Positions 12,316 to 21,948 of a DNA stretch of 64,000 bases are shown piece after piece. Numbering within the stretch: the stretch's first letter is position 1; every line of letters starts with the position of its first letter. The notes under the pieces were generated by a model. It had not been told where the DNA came from. It did no database searches and saw nothing but the letters and a program-made list of their open reading frames with translations. The DNA comes from Dysidea avara (lineage: Eukaryota > Porifera > Demospongiae > Dictyoceratida > Dysideidae): the NCBI RefSeq assembly GCF_963678975.1, contig NC_089272.1:20969399-21033398 (forward strand), written 5' to 3'. A program made the position numbers and the translations under genes.

Positions 12316-12522
12316 TTCTTTTTTATTTATTTATTTTCCAAAAATGTGCAGCCTCAGTTTGAAGATTAACGCACATATGAAACATGCATACAAAATGTTT
12401 TACAATAAGTTGTGATTGATTATGGGATTACTGATTGGTAGGGGAAAGTAATAATAATTTCAGTTGGTACTTAAAAAATTTGTAATGATTATTATTGGAT
12501 TAGGTCAGGTGGGAGTGAATTC
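12316..12522 (-). pseudogene. LINE 3' fragment, minus strand
   Basis: Almost the same sequence recurs at 30635-30835. On the minus strand it encodes the typical end of ORF2 (WNSLPPDLIQ-like, then about 20 residues and a stop), followed by a TAAATAAATA tail at 12337-12320. It is inserted at the GAATTCCGCGGAAT palindrome of TE-X. Confidence 0.6.
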
Positions 12523-12662
12523 CGCGGAATCAGTACAGGCTCCCGTAAAGGACAGGCAAGCGATTTGATTGGACGCACCAGTTTTCGGTAAGTTAGCACA
12601 AGTACACAATGCTACAGTCCCCAGACCCTTCCTGTTTGCGAAGGGGCGGCCGCGCCAGACTA

Positions 12663-12955
12663 GCAAAACTGAGTCTGGCTACGCCACTGGATTTTTTCGC
12701 TGTCGCTTTGGCCCAACAGGTGCCTTTTGGCATACCGCAGTATGTACAGTGCATTCTTCATGGACTTACCAGTGTCTTCCTTTGTGTCCCATTCATCTTT
12801 GCTGACAGGGAAAGGTGTTGGTTTGGCGTGAGCAAGTGATGGCTTCCCTTCGAAATGGAAATCGTCCGTATTTTTCATACTGGCTATTTTGATTGCAGAG
12901 GTGCTTTTCAAACAGTCCTCGATTCGTATTTTTTTTTTTGACGAACGCGAGCTAC
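12663..12955. other. Sequence between TE-X copy 1 and a LINE, origin unclear
   Basis: Begins with GCAAAACTGAGTCTGGCTACGCCACTG, which resembles the end of the hAT-type family bearing CAGTGGCGTAG termini. The minus strand has an open frame (12974-12660) rich in Lys and Ser that I do not recognise; it may be a transposon-derived exon. A plus-strand frame at 12569-12805 is TE-X end sequence read through and is not a gene. Confidence 0.3.
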
Positions 12956-13390
12956 GTCCAATGAGTAGTGTCACTTACCTGTTGGATCAACTGCATTGGA
13001 AGAGCCTACAGAGCAGAAGATGTATTGATCGTTTGAACTTACTATATAGAGTATTACATCACGCTTTGCCATCTATCCAGCTCCCTGAGTATTTCAAGCC
13101 TACTTCATATCCAACTAGATTGCATCACCAATACAGATATATAATTCCTCCAACTAGAACACTTGCTTACCAACAGAGTTACTTTCCAGGAACTATCAAG
13201 CAATGGAATAACCTCCCTAATCACATCATCGATACAGAGTCACTAGAACAGTTTAATAATTGTATTTTTGGACTAGATTTGTTGTAATTAACCCCCTTTT
13301 TGTTTTGAGGGTCCCCCCCCCTCCTGGATGTAACCAGCACTGAGTGCTGTCTTTCCAGTATCTAATCATAATCATAATCATAATCATACG
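12956..13390 (+). pseudogene. LINE 3' fragment with ATAATC tail
   Basis: The frame ending at 13287 encodes LHWKSLQSRRCIDRLNLLYR, then SYFPGTIKQWNNLP and a stop, the C-terminus of a LINE ORF2. The 3' UTR has the stem-like CCAGCACTGAGTGCTG, and the element ends in a TCATAA microsatellite (13358-13388), as expected for CR1/L2-like LINEs. 5'-truncated. Confidence 0.8.
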
Positions 13391-13660
13391 TATGATTATG
13401 ATTACTGAAAACACAGTTACAAACTGATATGTTCAGGTAAGGAAAAAACATTACAAATCACATAGATAAGAGTCAGCTATAATTTATCTAAAAATACTTG
13501 TAGAGATTGGGATTCTATTGTGTCAGTTGGTAAATTGTTCCAATCGCGGATAGATTTGTATTGCTGTGTAACGGGTTGAACATATCCGACAGCAAAGCAT
13601 ATTTATGTATGTATATGTATGTAATTGAATGGGTGTACAGGCTTCTAAGCCTCAACCCAA
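13391..13660 (-). pseudogene. LINE 3' fragment, minus strand
   Basis: Around 13560-13480 on the minus strand I read SIRDWNNLPTDTIESQSLQV followed by FLDKL and a stop, the ORF2 C-terminus. The tail lies at 13399-13391 next to the opposing tail of the plus-strand LINE, giving a TGATTATGATT junction. The remainder to 13660 is AT-rich with short GTATGTAT repeats. Confidence 0.6.
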
Positions 13661-13889
13661 ATCACATCATAATCATCATAATCATAATCATAATCATAAT
13701 GGGTACTTCACTTTTCAGACGATAATTAATAAAATTGGGGCGTGGCACCATTTGTTTTGGTATGTGTAGACTGTAGAGGTGCTTCCGGGAAAGTTCTTGA
13801 TTCGAAATGCTGTGTAACGGGTTGAAAACAGCTGACAACCAAGCGTAATGGATATTGTGCATGCGTCTAAATAGCTGACAACCAAGCAT
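13661..13889. repeat. TCATAA microsatellite and dispersed repeat fragment
   Basis: An (ATAATC)n stretch at 13667-13700 is followed by TACTTCACTTTTCAGACGAT, also present near 28945-28966, and by a GCTGTGTAACGGGTTGAA stretch also seen near 13563-13580. These are joined repeat fragments; I see no gene. Confidence 0.45.
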
Positions 13890-15799
13890 ATATGGATATT
13901 GATATTGTATCAGCTGCTGGCCCCCTGCAGACTTGTGCTGGTCATGAGGCTGGTTCTGAAGCAGCAGTTCATGCAATGAAGGAATTGTTTGGGGCTGCCA
14001 CAAGTGAAGCTGCTCTTCTTGTTGATGCTACTAATGCGTTCTTGTTAGGTTAGGTAATACAAAGGCTGCAGCACATGTTGCTGTCAGACCTTCAGTGCTG
14101 GTCACTGTAAAGTACTAATAATAATAATTTAACTGTGTCAATCGTCAAGCTGCACTTCACAATATTCCCAAGATTTGTCCATCACTTTCTACCATCCTGC
14201 AGAATACGTATCGTACCCCAGTCCGTCTTTTTGTTGTTGGTAAAGGTGAAATTTCATCTACTGAGGGCACAACGCAAGGTGACCCCCTTGCTATGGGCAT
14301 GTATGCACTGGCTATGGTTCCTCTGATTCATCATTTGCGTACTGAAGTGCCTGATGTATCTCAGGTTTGATTTGCTGATGATGCCAGTGTTGTTGGTTCA
14401 CTCTCTTCACTGCTGACTTAGTGGCGGCAACTTTCATCTTAAGGCCAAGCCTATGGCTATTTTACAAATGCTGTTAAAACTATTCTAATTGTCAAGCCAG
14501 AACACCTCACTCAGGCACAAAAGTTTTTTGCTGATACCAACATTCAGATAACTGCTCGTGGCTAAAGACATCTTGGTGCTGTGCTGGGATCAAGAGTTCG
14601 CAGAGGAATATGTGGCCGACAAAGTGCAGCCCTGGGTCTCTGCCTTGGCTGGGATTGCAAACAGTCGCCCACATGCTGCTTATAGTGCCTTCACTCATGG
14701 ATTGGTTGGACGATGGGTTTATTTGATGAGAACAGTTCCGGGTATAAGCTCTTTTTTAAAACCACTAGAGATGCCATACAAATGCAACCTTTTCCTTCTA
14801 TTTCTGGACACCCTGGTTGCTCTGCTGATGAACGGGACCTGCTCTCCCTTCCTTGCCGTTTTGGTGGTTTAGGGCTTATAAATCCCACAAAGGTTTCTGA
14901 TTCTCAGTTTGATGCATCATTACTGATTACTGCCTCCCTGAAAGATCTGATTATCAAGCAGTCAGTTTGTGTTCAGCCCCGTGATGTTCGTTCTGTAAAG
15001 GCCCAGGTTCATCTTAATCGGCGAAGAACTTCCAAAGAACTCGCAATGCATGTAAGAGGTACATCTTTCTTCCCAACTTCAAAGGGAAGTTGATTTGAAC
15101 AGTGAACCCAGTGCATCTTCCTGATTACTGGCCTGCCATTACAGGAGCAGGGCTTCCATCTTAACAAACAAGAGTTCTGGGATGCTGTCCATCTGCGCTA
15201 TGGATGGAAGGTGCTGAATGTTCCTGGTCACTGTGTCTGCGGGGATTCTTTTACTATCAACCATGCTATGGTCTGTCAACATGGGGGTTTAACCTTTGTG
15301 CGACACAATGACTTGCGTGACATCACGGCAGGTTTATTGTCAAGGGTGTGTTCAGATGTTGCTACTGAGCCTCCCTTACAGCCCCTCAGTGGTGAAGCGA
15401 TCACTCTCAAGTCTGCCAACCGACAGGATGATGCCAGGGCGGATATTCATGCACGTGTTTTTGGGGACGGAGACAAAGTGCCTTTCTTAACGTAAGGGTG
15501 TTCCACCCTAATTCACCAAGTTACCGTAACTCCAGCATACCATCTGTATATCGTCGTCATGAATTACAGAGGCGAGAGTATGGCGAACATGTCCGGAAGG
15601 TGGAACAGGCTTCCTTTACCCCTTTAGTATTTTCCACAACCGGCGGAATGGGAAGAGAAGCACTAACATTCTATCGTCGTCTGGCTGACATACTTTCTTG
15701 CCACAGCTCAACATCTTATAGTGGCACTCTGGCATGGATTCGCCGCACATTGTCCTTTTCATTGCTTCGTTCTGCTAGAATGTGCATCCGGGGAACGCG
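13890..15799 (+). pseudogene. RLE-type retrotransposon ORF, reverse transcriptase plus endonuclease, 5' part
   Basis: Frames across 13895-15799 follow the order of a retrotransposon polyprotein: LVDATNAF (catalytic motif A, about 14010), then NRQAALHNI and [13 protein letters not shown], a VWFADD-like motif in which Trp is now TGA (about 14370), a LGGLGLINPTK thumb region (about 14870), then a Cys/His cluster (HCVCG...HAMVCQHGG) followed by RHNDLRDI and an ARADI...VRVF region resembling the PD-(D/E)XK restriction-like endonuclease. SFTPLVFSTTGGMGRE and CIRGTR follow. Stops and frameshifts occur near 14040, 14370, 14420, 14560 and 15490. The frame is cut at 15799 by TE-X copy 2 and resumes at 21877. 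Upstream parts of the element are absent. Confidence 0.8.
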
Positions 15800-15862
15800 T
15801 AGTCTGGCGCGGCCGCCCCTTCGCAAACAGGAAGGGTCTGGGGACTGTAGCATTGTGTACTT

Positions 15863-17120
15863 TTTTTTTTTGATGTCATGGAAATTTTTTTTTAAATAAT
15901 ACAGTTACAATACAAATTACTCTACAACTAAACTACAAACACAATTAATTACAACAGGGGTTTGGGGAAAGGAAAATCAGAGTCCTCACACTGCAAAGCC
16001 CAGTACCGTAAAATCATACGGGCATTGTTCATCCATAAAGAAACTGAAAGTTGTTGTAACAAATGTTTACGAGCCTGTTTGGTTGATGCACCACTTCTGG
16101 CTGTGGTGCGTTCAGCGATGGTACGAAGGGTTTGAAGTACAAATGGTGACCAAAAACCAAAAGTTTCTACAACAAGTGGGACAAAGTCACACCCCGCCTC
16201 CTCTACAGCATCTTGATGTCTCTGGTCCTTGGCTAATTTACCAGCTGCAGCAGCTACCCCAGCACAAGAAGAAGAAAAAGAAATGTGAGAAGGCTGGGTA
16301 GTGCTACGAACAGACACATCAAAATAAGCTGGACAACCATGCTGAAAATCAGGATGGTACACATCACCTGGGCGAGAATTATCTTCATAAGAAACACGTT
16401 GTTCCTTCAAAACTCCTGAGTGACTCTGGGACAAAGCATGACAAACAATGTCAACTAGAGCATCATGGCGACGAATTCTCATAGGACCATGAGAACATTC
16501 TAGAAAATGGTCACCAAATTGGTCAATGGAAGTAAGACACACACATAATGGGGAAAGTGGAAATAGAGGGATTCCAAGCCACAAACGAAGGCCAACAACA
16601 AACTCAGGACCAGGAATAGCCAGAGCAAGGGAGACTTGAGGAATAGCTTTGAGCCATCCACTGCTAGTACCAGATGAGTGAGAGAGAACAGTAAGTCGAG
16701 CACGGTTTCGGATGTTGAAAGAAGCAAATAGTTGGTCATACTGATTTTGATCTAACAGAGCCTGTAAGTCCTGCTGGGTAGCAGAGGGAATAAAGATATC
16801 AGATGTAAACCTTTCAAAGGTAGCAACAGCATGTTCTTCATTTGGAAACACTAGATTATGAAAGTCCTGGGATAGAAGATGAGAAGCCAGGAGACGAACA
16901 CTATTACATGAACCCAAAAAGGCCACAGCAGCAGAAGAAAAGGATGAGCGCAAGCCCAGACCCCCCAAGCGAAATGGTAAAGTGGCTTGACACCAAGAAT
17001 CATTAGGAAGACTACATTGTATTAAGCGACTTAAGCAAGATTTAAGATTAGAATCAAACTGTTCTAAAAAGGAGTGCAATATACAGAATGGCACTGTGCG
17101 CAAAAGATGAATGATCTTGC
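15863..17120 (-). mobile_element. 5'-truncated RLE-type non-LTR retrotransposon with poly(A) and 14-bp target duplication
   Basis: On the minus strand the insertion ends in a poly(A) run (T-run at 15861-15871 on plus). AGCATTGTGTACTT flanks it at 15849-15862 and 17121-17134. It lies inside the type B end of TE-X copy 2. The coding part is listed separately. The poly(A) tail and long duplication indicate target-primed reverse transcription; 5' truncation explains the missing reverse transcriptase core. Confidence 0.85.
15949..17120 (-). pseudogene. C-terminal half of an RLE retrotransposon protein
   Basis: About 390 uninterrupted codons and a stop at the 3' end. It begins in the thumb region (LPFRLGGLGLRSSF), then has a linker, a Cys/His cluster (CVCLTSIDQFGDHFLECSHG) followed by RRHDALVDIV, then RPGDVYHPDFQHGCPAYFDV, which fits the RPxD...D pattern of the PD-(D/E)XK endonuclease of R2-like elements. 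The last 100 residues (ETFGFWSP, ARKHLLQQLSVSLWMNNARM) are typical of this group. The apparent upstream start (MDAPVFGKFAHAST, 17169-17121) is TE-X end sequence and not part of the protein. The lack of stops suggests a fairly young copy. It differs clearly from the retrotransposon it lies beside (13890-15799). Confidence 0.8.
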
Positions 17121-17417
17121 AGCATTGTGTACTTGCATGTGCGAACTTACCGAAAACTGGTGCGTCCAATCAAATTGCTTGCCTGCAGCTCAGGGGCGTA
17201 GGGAAGGGGGGTTCCGGGGGGTTCAGGAATCCCCCCCCCCCCTGTAAAATGTAGACTTCTGCAAGCAGGATTCTAACACACCATTTAGTGTGGCAGGACA
17301 AAATGAGTGAGCAATATAGTGTAATGGCACAGCACAACAATTGATAAAACTTACATTCATCTCTCAGGGAAGGATTTACAGAGGTAACATGAGCCCTCTT
17401 CAAAACTTGTTAAAACG

Positions 17418-17512
17418 ATCGATATACTCTAATAGAGCAGTCAGGTATATACTCTAATAGAGCAGTCATGTATATACTCTAATAGAGCAGTCGGGTATAC
17501 TCTAATAGAACA
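17418..17512 (+). repeat. Tandem repeat of TATACTCTAATAGAGCAGTC
   Basis: Three close copies and one degenerate copy of a roughly 30-bp unit, each containing the near-palindrome CTCTAATAGAG. Single or paired copies of the same motif recur at 18873-18922 (minus), 37397-37452, 46738-46760 and 49530-49548, so this is a dispersed motif and not only a local satellite. Confidence 0.75.
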
Positions 17513-17689
17513 TGCATGTTAATATCCATGTCCATATGAAGTTTTTCAGACATTCCAACATTAAATGCAAAACTTAGCATGACCTTATATATACTGCTAT
17601 AGCTTTGGTGTGCAGTGTTTAAAGATATAGAGCTCCAGTAATTTATCACTTGTGTTATGCAAAATGAATTCATGCTATGCATATTTGTA

Positions 17690-18116
17690 TAGTTACAGAC
17701 CTTCCAGGTTATCTAGCTAGTTCCAGCCCCCCTAGTACCATCCCAACCAATCTTTCCTCCACCCTCAGCAGGCCTGACTTGGTATTGGTTTCTAATGATT
17801 TGTTCGAATTGACAGTACCAACTAATACCCAGCAACATTTTCTTGCTGCTAGAGCTAGATAGGAAGATCGATATAGCTCCTTGCAATATGACCTTCAGCT
17901 TTCTGGGTTAACTGTCAATCTTGTTCCCATTGAAATTGGTTGTTTAGGCCACTTTTTGTCAGAAACAATTGCTCAAATGGCTACTGCTTGTGAAGTGCCA
18001 AAGAAAATCGTAAGATCCTTGTTTGAGCAGGCAGCTCGCATTGCTGTGTCCTGTTCTTACAGAATTTTTAATTCTAGAGCCTCCCTGGACTGGGATCCTT
18101 TAGACCACCTTAGGTA
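17690..18116 (+). pseudogene. RLE retrotransposon endonuclease fragment
   Basis: Two segments in one frame separated by a single stop (17860-17862). The first contains RPDLVLVSNDLFELTVPTN, matching the RPD...ELTVP pattern of the R2/CRE-like PD-(D/E)XK endonuclease, and ends AARAR. The second continues with LQLSGLTVNLVPIEIGCLGH and CSYRIFNSRASLDW. The reverse transcriptase is absent. It differs from the two other RLE lineages in this window. Confidence 0.7.
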
Positions 18117-18684
18117 AACTTTAAGTATTACATATAGATATATGTAGATTTTTTTTTTGGTGTATTGTAATTTAATTTAATTTTAGTTAATGTAAGTCTT
18201 TCCAGGGCTCCTGTACTGATCCATCAGCACATGGTACCCTTGTGTCTAGGCCCCTGTATGGTTGTAATGTATATTTTGTCTTAATCATTAAGATGTTTAT
18301 TATCTCTTGTTTTGCTTGTCATTTGTATCAGTGGATTCATGGCTCCTATACCACAGTGAGATATAACCATCACTTACAGATTACTATATGTGTCTCTATG
18401 TGTTATGCTATCTGTTTCCACTAGGTGACTTTATCTAGTACTACCTTCATCCCAGGGGTACTTAATGCATCATAATTAATGTACCTTTTGCATAAAATAT
18501 AGCAATTTGCTGAGTTTTGCTTTATAAAATATTGAAAGGCTCTCAGCGGCTGGGGGCTGCGCCCCCAGACCCCTGCTTCTAGTAACTCAATGCTGGTGCT
18601 GGAACCCCCCTTCAAAAAAATCCTGGCTACGTCCCTGCTGCTCATTTAGTGACATGGATATCCGTTTTGGCTAACTTTATAGGC

Positions 18685-19156
18685 CAGTGGCAGATCTAGG
18701 ATTTTTAAAGGGGGGTTTCTGAAAGTTGCAATTGGTATAGCTGAATAAGGCATGTGGTGACATTTCTCTGGAAAATTTTTAATCTCTGAGATCAGAGCTT
18801 AGGCTACTTTTAGTTAGCAATTACAATAAATCCAATGCAGCTAACTATAGGGCAAATATATATGGTTGTAGCTTTGATTGCTCTATTAGAGTAGTTACAT
18901 GACTGCTCTATTAGAGTATCTCGATGGTTTTTAATGCAGTGAGAGATGAAACGTGAAGTGTTGCTGAGGGTTTAATAGCTATAAATGGTGTTAGTTAAGT
19001 GCAACTGCATGCATGCTACTGAAATACAGTGGTATATAGTTGTTTGCTATGACAAATTGTCAGTGCAACAATGTTTATGTATCTAGACTGCCACTGAACT
19101 AAATTTAAAAGGTGGTTTCTGTCGAAACCCCAGAAACCTATCTGGATCCGCCACTG
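18685..19156. mobile_element. 472-bp inverted-repeat element with 5-bp duplication and an empty site in the window
   Basis: Starts CAGTGGCAGATCTAGG and ends CTGGATCCGCCACTG, imperfect inverted ends. TAGGC lies on both sides (18680-18684 and 19157-19161). The same TE-X sequence without the insertion is present on the other strand near 7165-7180 (CCGCCTATCAAGTTGG), which fixes the boundaries. No coding content. It also carries a pair of CTCTATTAGAG motifs (18873-18922). Confidence 0.8.
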
Positions 19157-19239
19157 TAGGCGGCAAACTATGGCTTCTGTTTTGTTTGCCTCGAGTCTTG
19201 TCCAGTTAGAACGACTTATCGTGAAGGAATAAGGATGGC

Positions 19240-19563
19240 CAACGAGAGAAACTAGATCATACCATCCATTGCATCTCATAATTCCATCATCATCCACCAG
19301 ATCATACCAGAGCAGCTACTTCTCAAGAACTGTTAAAGAATGGAACACCTTGCCTGTTAACATCATTGAAACGTCTGATCCAGATTCGTTCACATCACTT
19401 TTACAATCATATTACCACACTAGTAGCTACTAGCTTGTAATTAGTCGAACAATTGGTTTACTGTATGTTAAGTTAGAACTGTTTTTTGTTGTTGTTTTTT
19501 TTTTGTTTTTTTTCCTGAGCATACCAGCAGGGCTGACTGCTCAGTACAAATAAATAAATAAAT
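19240..19563 (+). pseudogene. LINE 3' fragment
   Basis: Encodes YQSSYFSRTVKEWNTLP and about 30 more residues up to a stop near 19433, followed by a T-rich 3' UTR, the stem-like GAGCATACCAGC...GCTGACTGCTC and an AAATAAATAAAT tail. ATGGC flanks it at 19235-19239 and 19564-19568, a short target duplication within TE-X copy 2. Confidence 0.75.
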
Positions 19564-19651
19564 ATGGCATATTTAAAAAAGTACATAGAGTACGTTAAGT
19601 AGTCTTGTGAGCGTTCCACTGGATATGAATATCGTAATGACTAACGATAAT

Positions 19652-19893
19652 AGTAGCAGGAAATACCTACATTTGCCCTCAAGAATTGATTCCTACATGC
19701 AATCATTCTTCCCTAGAGCAATATGGAATCACCTACCTGATCACCTCGTGGAAACTGATAATGTCGATACTTTTAAATCTTTACTATTATAGTTACTTAC
19801 ATGTAATTAATTAAGTTTATTAACGTTTAGTTTGTTAACTAATTATGTACATTATACTCGTGATTGAGGTTTGTACATTATACAATAATAATA
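19652..19893 (+). pseudogene. LINE 3' fragment with AAT tail
   Basis: Encodes IDSYMQSFFPRAIWNHLPDH and about 18 further residues up to a stop at 19792, then a 100-bp 3' UTR and an AATAATAATAAT tail. Inserted in TE-X copy 2; the uninterrupted sequence exists on the opposite strand near 6985-6995. Confidence 0.7.
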
Positions 19894-19981
19894 ATAATGA
19901 TGCAATCTAATTACGGAAAACTACGTTTCTCCCACTAATTATATTCCATTCGCACAAGTACACAATGCTAGAGTCTCCAGA

Positions 19982-21826
19982 CTGCATATTATACAGACAA
20001 ATTAAATGTACAGAAGATGCTATTTTACTCCAAAGCGACATTAACTCCTTTATGGAATGGGCCTCGATATGGCAAATGAAACTCAACGTAGATAAATGTC
20101 ACAGCATGAGTGTAACCCTAAGTAAGCTTTATACTATCTCAAGAACCTATTACTAGGCATTCCAGACTGATCTTAAAATTTTGGGAAAACGGGCATTTTA
20201 TATGCTCAATAGATAGAGTATTGATTGCTGATCTCAGAAATATATAGTTTGTTGGGTTGGAATTAGCTACTTTGGCATGCACAGTGCTTAAAAACTGAAA
20301 AAAGGTACATTTTTTCTCCAGGGCTCCCCATACATTTTACAGGGGAAAATGGCACAATTGAATCAGGAAGCCATCTAGCAATCTGGACTATCTTGAAACT
20401 GCAGTTGCTTCTAGCTGCAAGTTTGTACATGTAATGAGAGTAACTTCAGGTCTTATTGGATCTCAGCGATCTTTGTATGCTTTGTGGTGAGCAAATATGT
20501 TTCACATACTGCACACTTCTCAATACAATGGTGTATGCTCATAGGCAAGTGGCTATCTCAAGTCGGTAAAAACATCAAGTTAACAACTTATAAAGGTAAA
20601 CAACTAAAGTGGAGGTGCCACAATGATGCAACAATACCTAAGGTGGAGTTGTGGTTTCAATTATGGCATTGTTATGCCGACTTTGAAGTGGTTTATACTT
20701 TAAACAACCATCAGAAAATTGCTCTGGAGCTGAAAATCGCTAACCCGAGCGAAGTAACTACGCACTTTAAAGTAAGCACCAGTGACTACCTTCCACCCGA
20801 CCGTACGTTTTTTAAAGTTTTAAAGTATTCTACATACATTACAAGGCTTGAAAAGATTACAAAACAACACAAAACTTACTTATATGTAACGCGCACGATA
20901 AAACTAAGATTTTCATGATGATCAGCGTGTGGACAAACCCCACAGCGATTTTCACCCTCATTGGAGCTCGGACGACGGAGCAATCCCAAGTTAAACACGA
21001 GTTGTCATTTTGTGCCAGGGTTCTATTGGGAAATATACGGAGAATTTTTTAATTAAAAAATCTCGGATACTGGAATGCCTACTATTACATGGATAACTCT
21101 CCCTTGTCCCAAGTTGACAGTTGCAAGTACTTAGGTGTCATCATCCAATCAGACCTAAAATGGAACATGCATGTCAACTACATAACAGCTAAAGCCAACA
21201 AAACATTGGGATTTCTCAAACGTAATATCTCATGTGCCTCAATCCATGCTAAGAAATTAGCATACACCGTATTTATTCGTTCCCAACTCGAATATGCTGC
21301 AACAGTGTGGGCACCCTGGCAGTCTACCTTAATATCCCGGTTAGAGCAGATACAACGAAGAGCAGCCCGGTTTGTGACCAATACATACACACGTGACCCT
21401 ACTGTTAGCGTAACTAACCTTATGGACCAGCTGGACTGGGAATCACTTGAAAGCAGACGATTAAAATTAAGATTATCCATGATGTACAAAATTATCCACA
21501 ATGAAATTGATATCCCATTTGATTTGTATACTAACTTTGCAACATATTCCAGTACAAGAAATTATCATCCTTTTAACCTCCTATCATTGCAAGCATCAAA
21601 GACCTCATATCAGTCCTCATTTTTTCCAGCAACAATTTCACTTTGGAATGATTTACCTAACCTAGCTAAAGACTCTAATTCACTTGAAGTATTTAAATCT
21701 ATAATTAAATTATAATTTACTTATTGTATTGAATTATTATTATTAATTTTTTTTTGTGATTTGTCTGTACATTTTTCTTCATTTCTGAAGTTGTACAGTA
21801 TAGGTAAATAAATAATAATAATAATA
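19982..21826 (+). pseudogene. LINE reverse transcriptase C-terminal half, split by a 928-bp element
   Basis: Codons 20000-20153 encode the palm end (DINSFMEWASIWQMKLNVDK). After the inserted element (20154-21081) the frame continues from 21089 with SQVDSCKYLGVIIQSDLKWN, RRAARFVTNTYTRD, LDWESLESRRLKLRLSMMYK and YQSSFFPATISLWNDLP to the stop at 21715. The tail is AATAATAATAATAA at 21807-21826. Removing the insert and one 7-bp duplicate restores an open frame at the junction. The 5' part is missing. It sits in the right end of TE-X copy 2. Confidence 0.85.
20154..21081. mobile_element. 928-bp element with TAGGCATTCC ends and 7-bp target duplication
   Basis: Ends TAGGCATTCCAG and CTGGAATGCCTA, flanked by CTATTAC (20147-20153 and 21082-21088). 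A second copy at 33323-34259 is nearly identical and has its own 7-bp duplication (TTGTTAG). The longest frame (20484-20918) is broken by an indel in the second copy, so it is probably not coding. No transposase, so it must be moved by something else. I cannot assign a superfamily from a 7-bp duplication and these ends. Confidence 0.85.
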
Positions 21827-21867
21827 AAGACCCTTCCTGTTTGCGAAGGGGCGGCCGCGCCAGACTA

Positions 21868-21948
21868 GGGAACGCGGTCCATCCTTCATCATTCCAACAA
21901 TGCTTCCCCGGAGATGGGCCATATTGCTGGCCCTAGGGACTTTTAGTT
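21868..21948 (+). pseudogene. Resumed 3' part of the RLE retrotransposon split by TE-X copy 2
   Basis: After the second GGGAACGCG the reading continues Arg-Gly-Thr-Arg-Ser-Ile-Leu-His-His and runs about 20 codons to TAG at about 21945. This is the C-terminus of the element at 13890-15799. The BEL/Pao LTR begins directly after it at 21949. Confidence 0.7.

Larger units (their letters stand above)
6863..12662. mobile_element. TE-X copy 1, DNA transposon with long inverted ends, heavily interrupted
   Basis: Both ends carry the same terminal sequence: TAGTCTGGCGCGGCC at 6863 and its reverse complement ending GCCAGACTA at 12662. Behind this, the left end continues as type A (TTGTGAGAATGGAATG) and the right end, read inward, as type B (CTAACTTACCGAAAACTGG). 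Further in, a long inverted repeat pairs about 7200-7560 with about 9900-11552 (for example GGAATAAGCGAAAATCAC and its reverse complement). Copy 2 at 15800-21867 has the same two end types in the opposite order, so each copy is a whole element lying in opposite orientation. Flanking 9-mers here (GCAAAAAGT and GCAAAACTG) match only in part. No transposase was recognised. LINE fragments, a hAT-type element and a TA-flanked element sit inside. Confidence 0.7.
17188..18637. mobile_element. Composite block inside TE-X copy 2 with CAGGGGCGTAGG-like ends
   Basis: The left border (CAGGGGCGTAGGGAAGGGG, followed by a C-run) and the right border (CCTGGCTACGTCCCTG at about 18622-18637) look like the two ends of a hAT-type inverted-repeat element, but the flanks match only over CTGC, so the boundary is uncertain. 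Inside are a short tandem repeat, an endonuclease fragment of an RLE retrotransposon (17690-18116), and a segment (18421-18637) typical of transposon ends. Confidence 0.45.
15800..21867. mobile_element. TE-X copy 2, complete DNA transposon with 9-bp target duplication
   Basis: Ends TAGTCTGGCGCGGCCGCCCC (15800) and its reverse complement (to 21867) are flanked by GGGAACGCG on both sides (15791-15799 and 21868-21876), a perfect 9-bp duplication. Removing the element and one duplicate rejoins the interrupted retrotransposon codons at Arg-Gly-Thr-Arg, which supports both boundaries. End type B is on the left (resumes at 17135 with AACTTACCGAAAACTGG) and type A on the right. Copy 1 lies in the opposite orientation. 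The copy has been filled by an RLE retrotransposon, a composite block, a 472-bp element and three LINEs, one carrying a further element. No transposase seen; a 9-bp duplication suggests Mutator-like, but the ends were not matched to any family. Confidence 0.85.

Noticed and set aside
12569-12839. Plus-strand frames beginning MDAPVFGK and MLQSPDP
   Set aside because: They translate the TE-X terminal sequence, which also gives the false start of the frame at 15949-17169.
17418-17512. CRISPR array
   Set aside because: About 30-bp units with almost no spacer; a simple tandem repeat in animal DNA with no cas gene.
20484-20918. 144-codon frame in the 928-bp element as a gene
   Set aside because: The near-identical copy at 33653 has an indel that destroys the frame; no domain.
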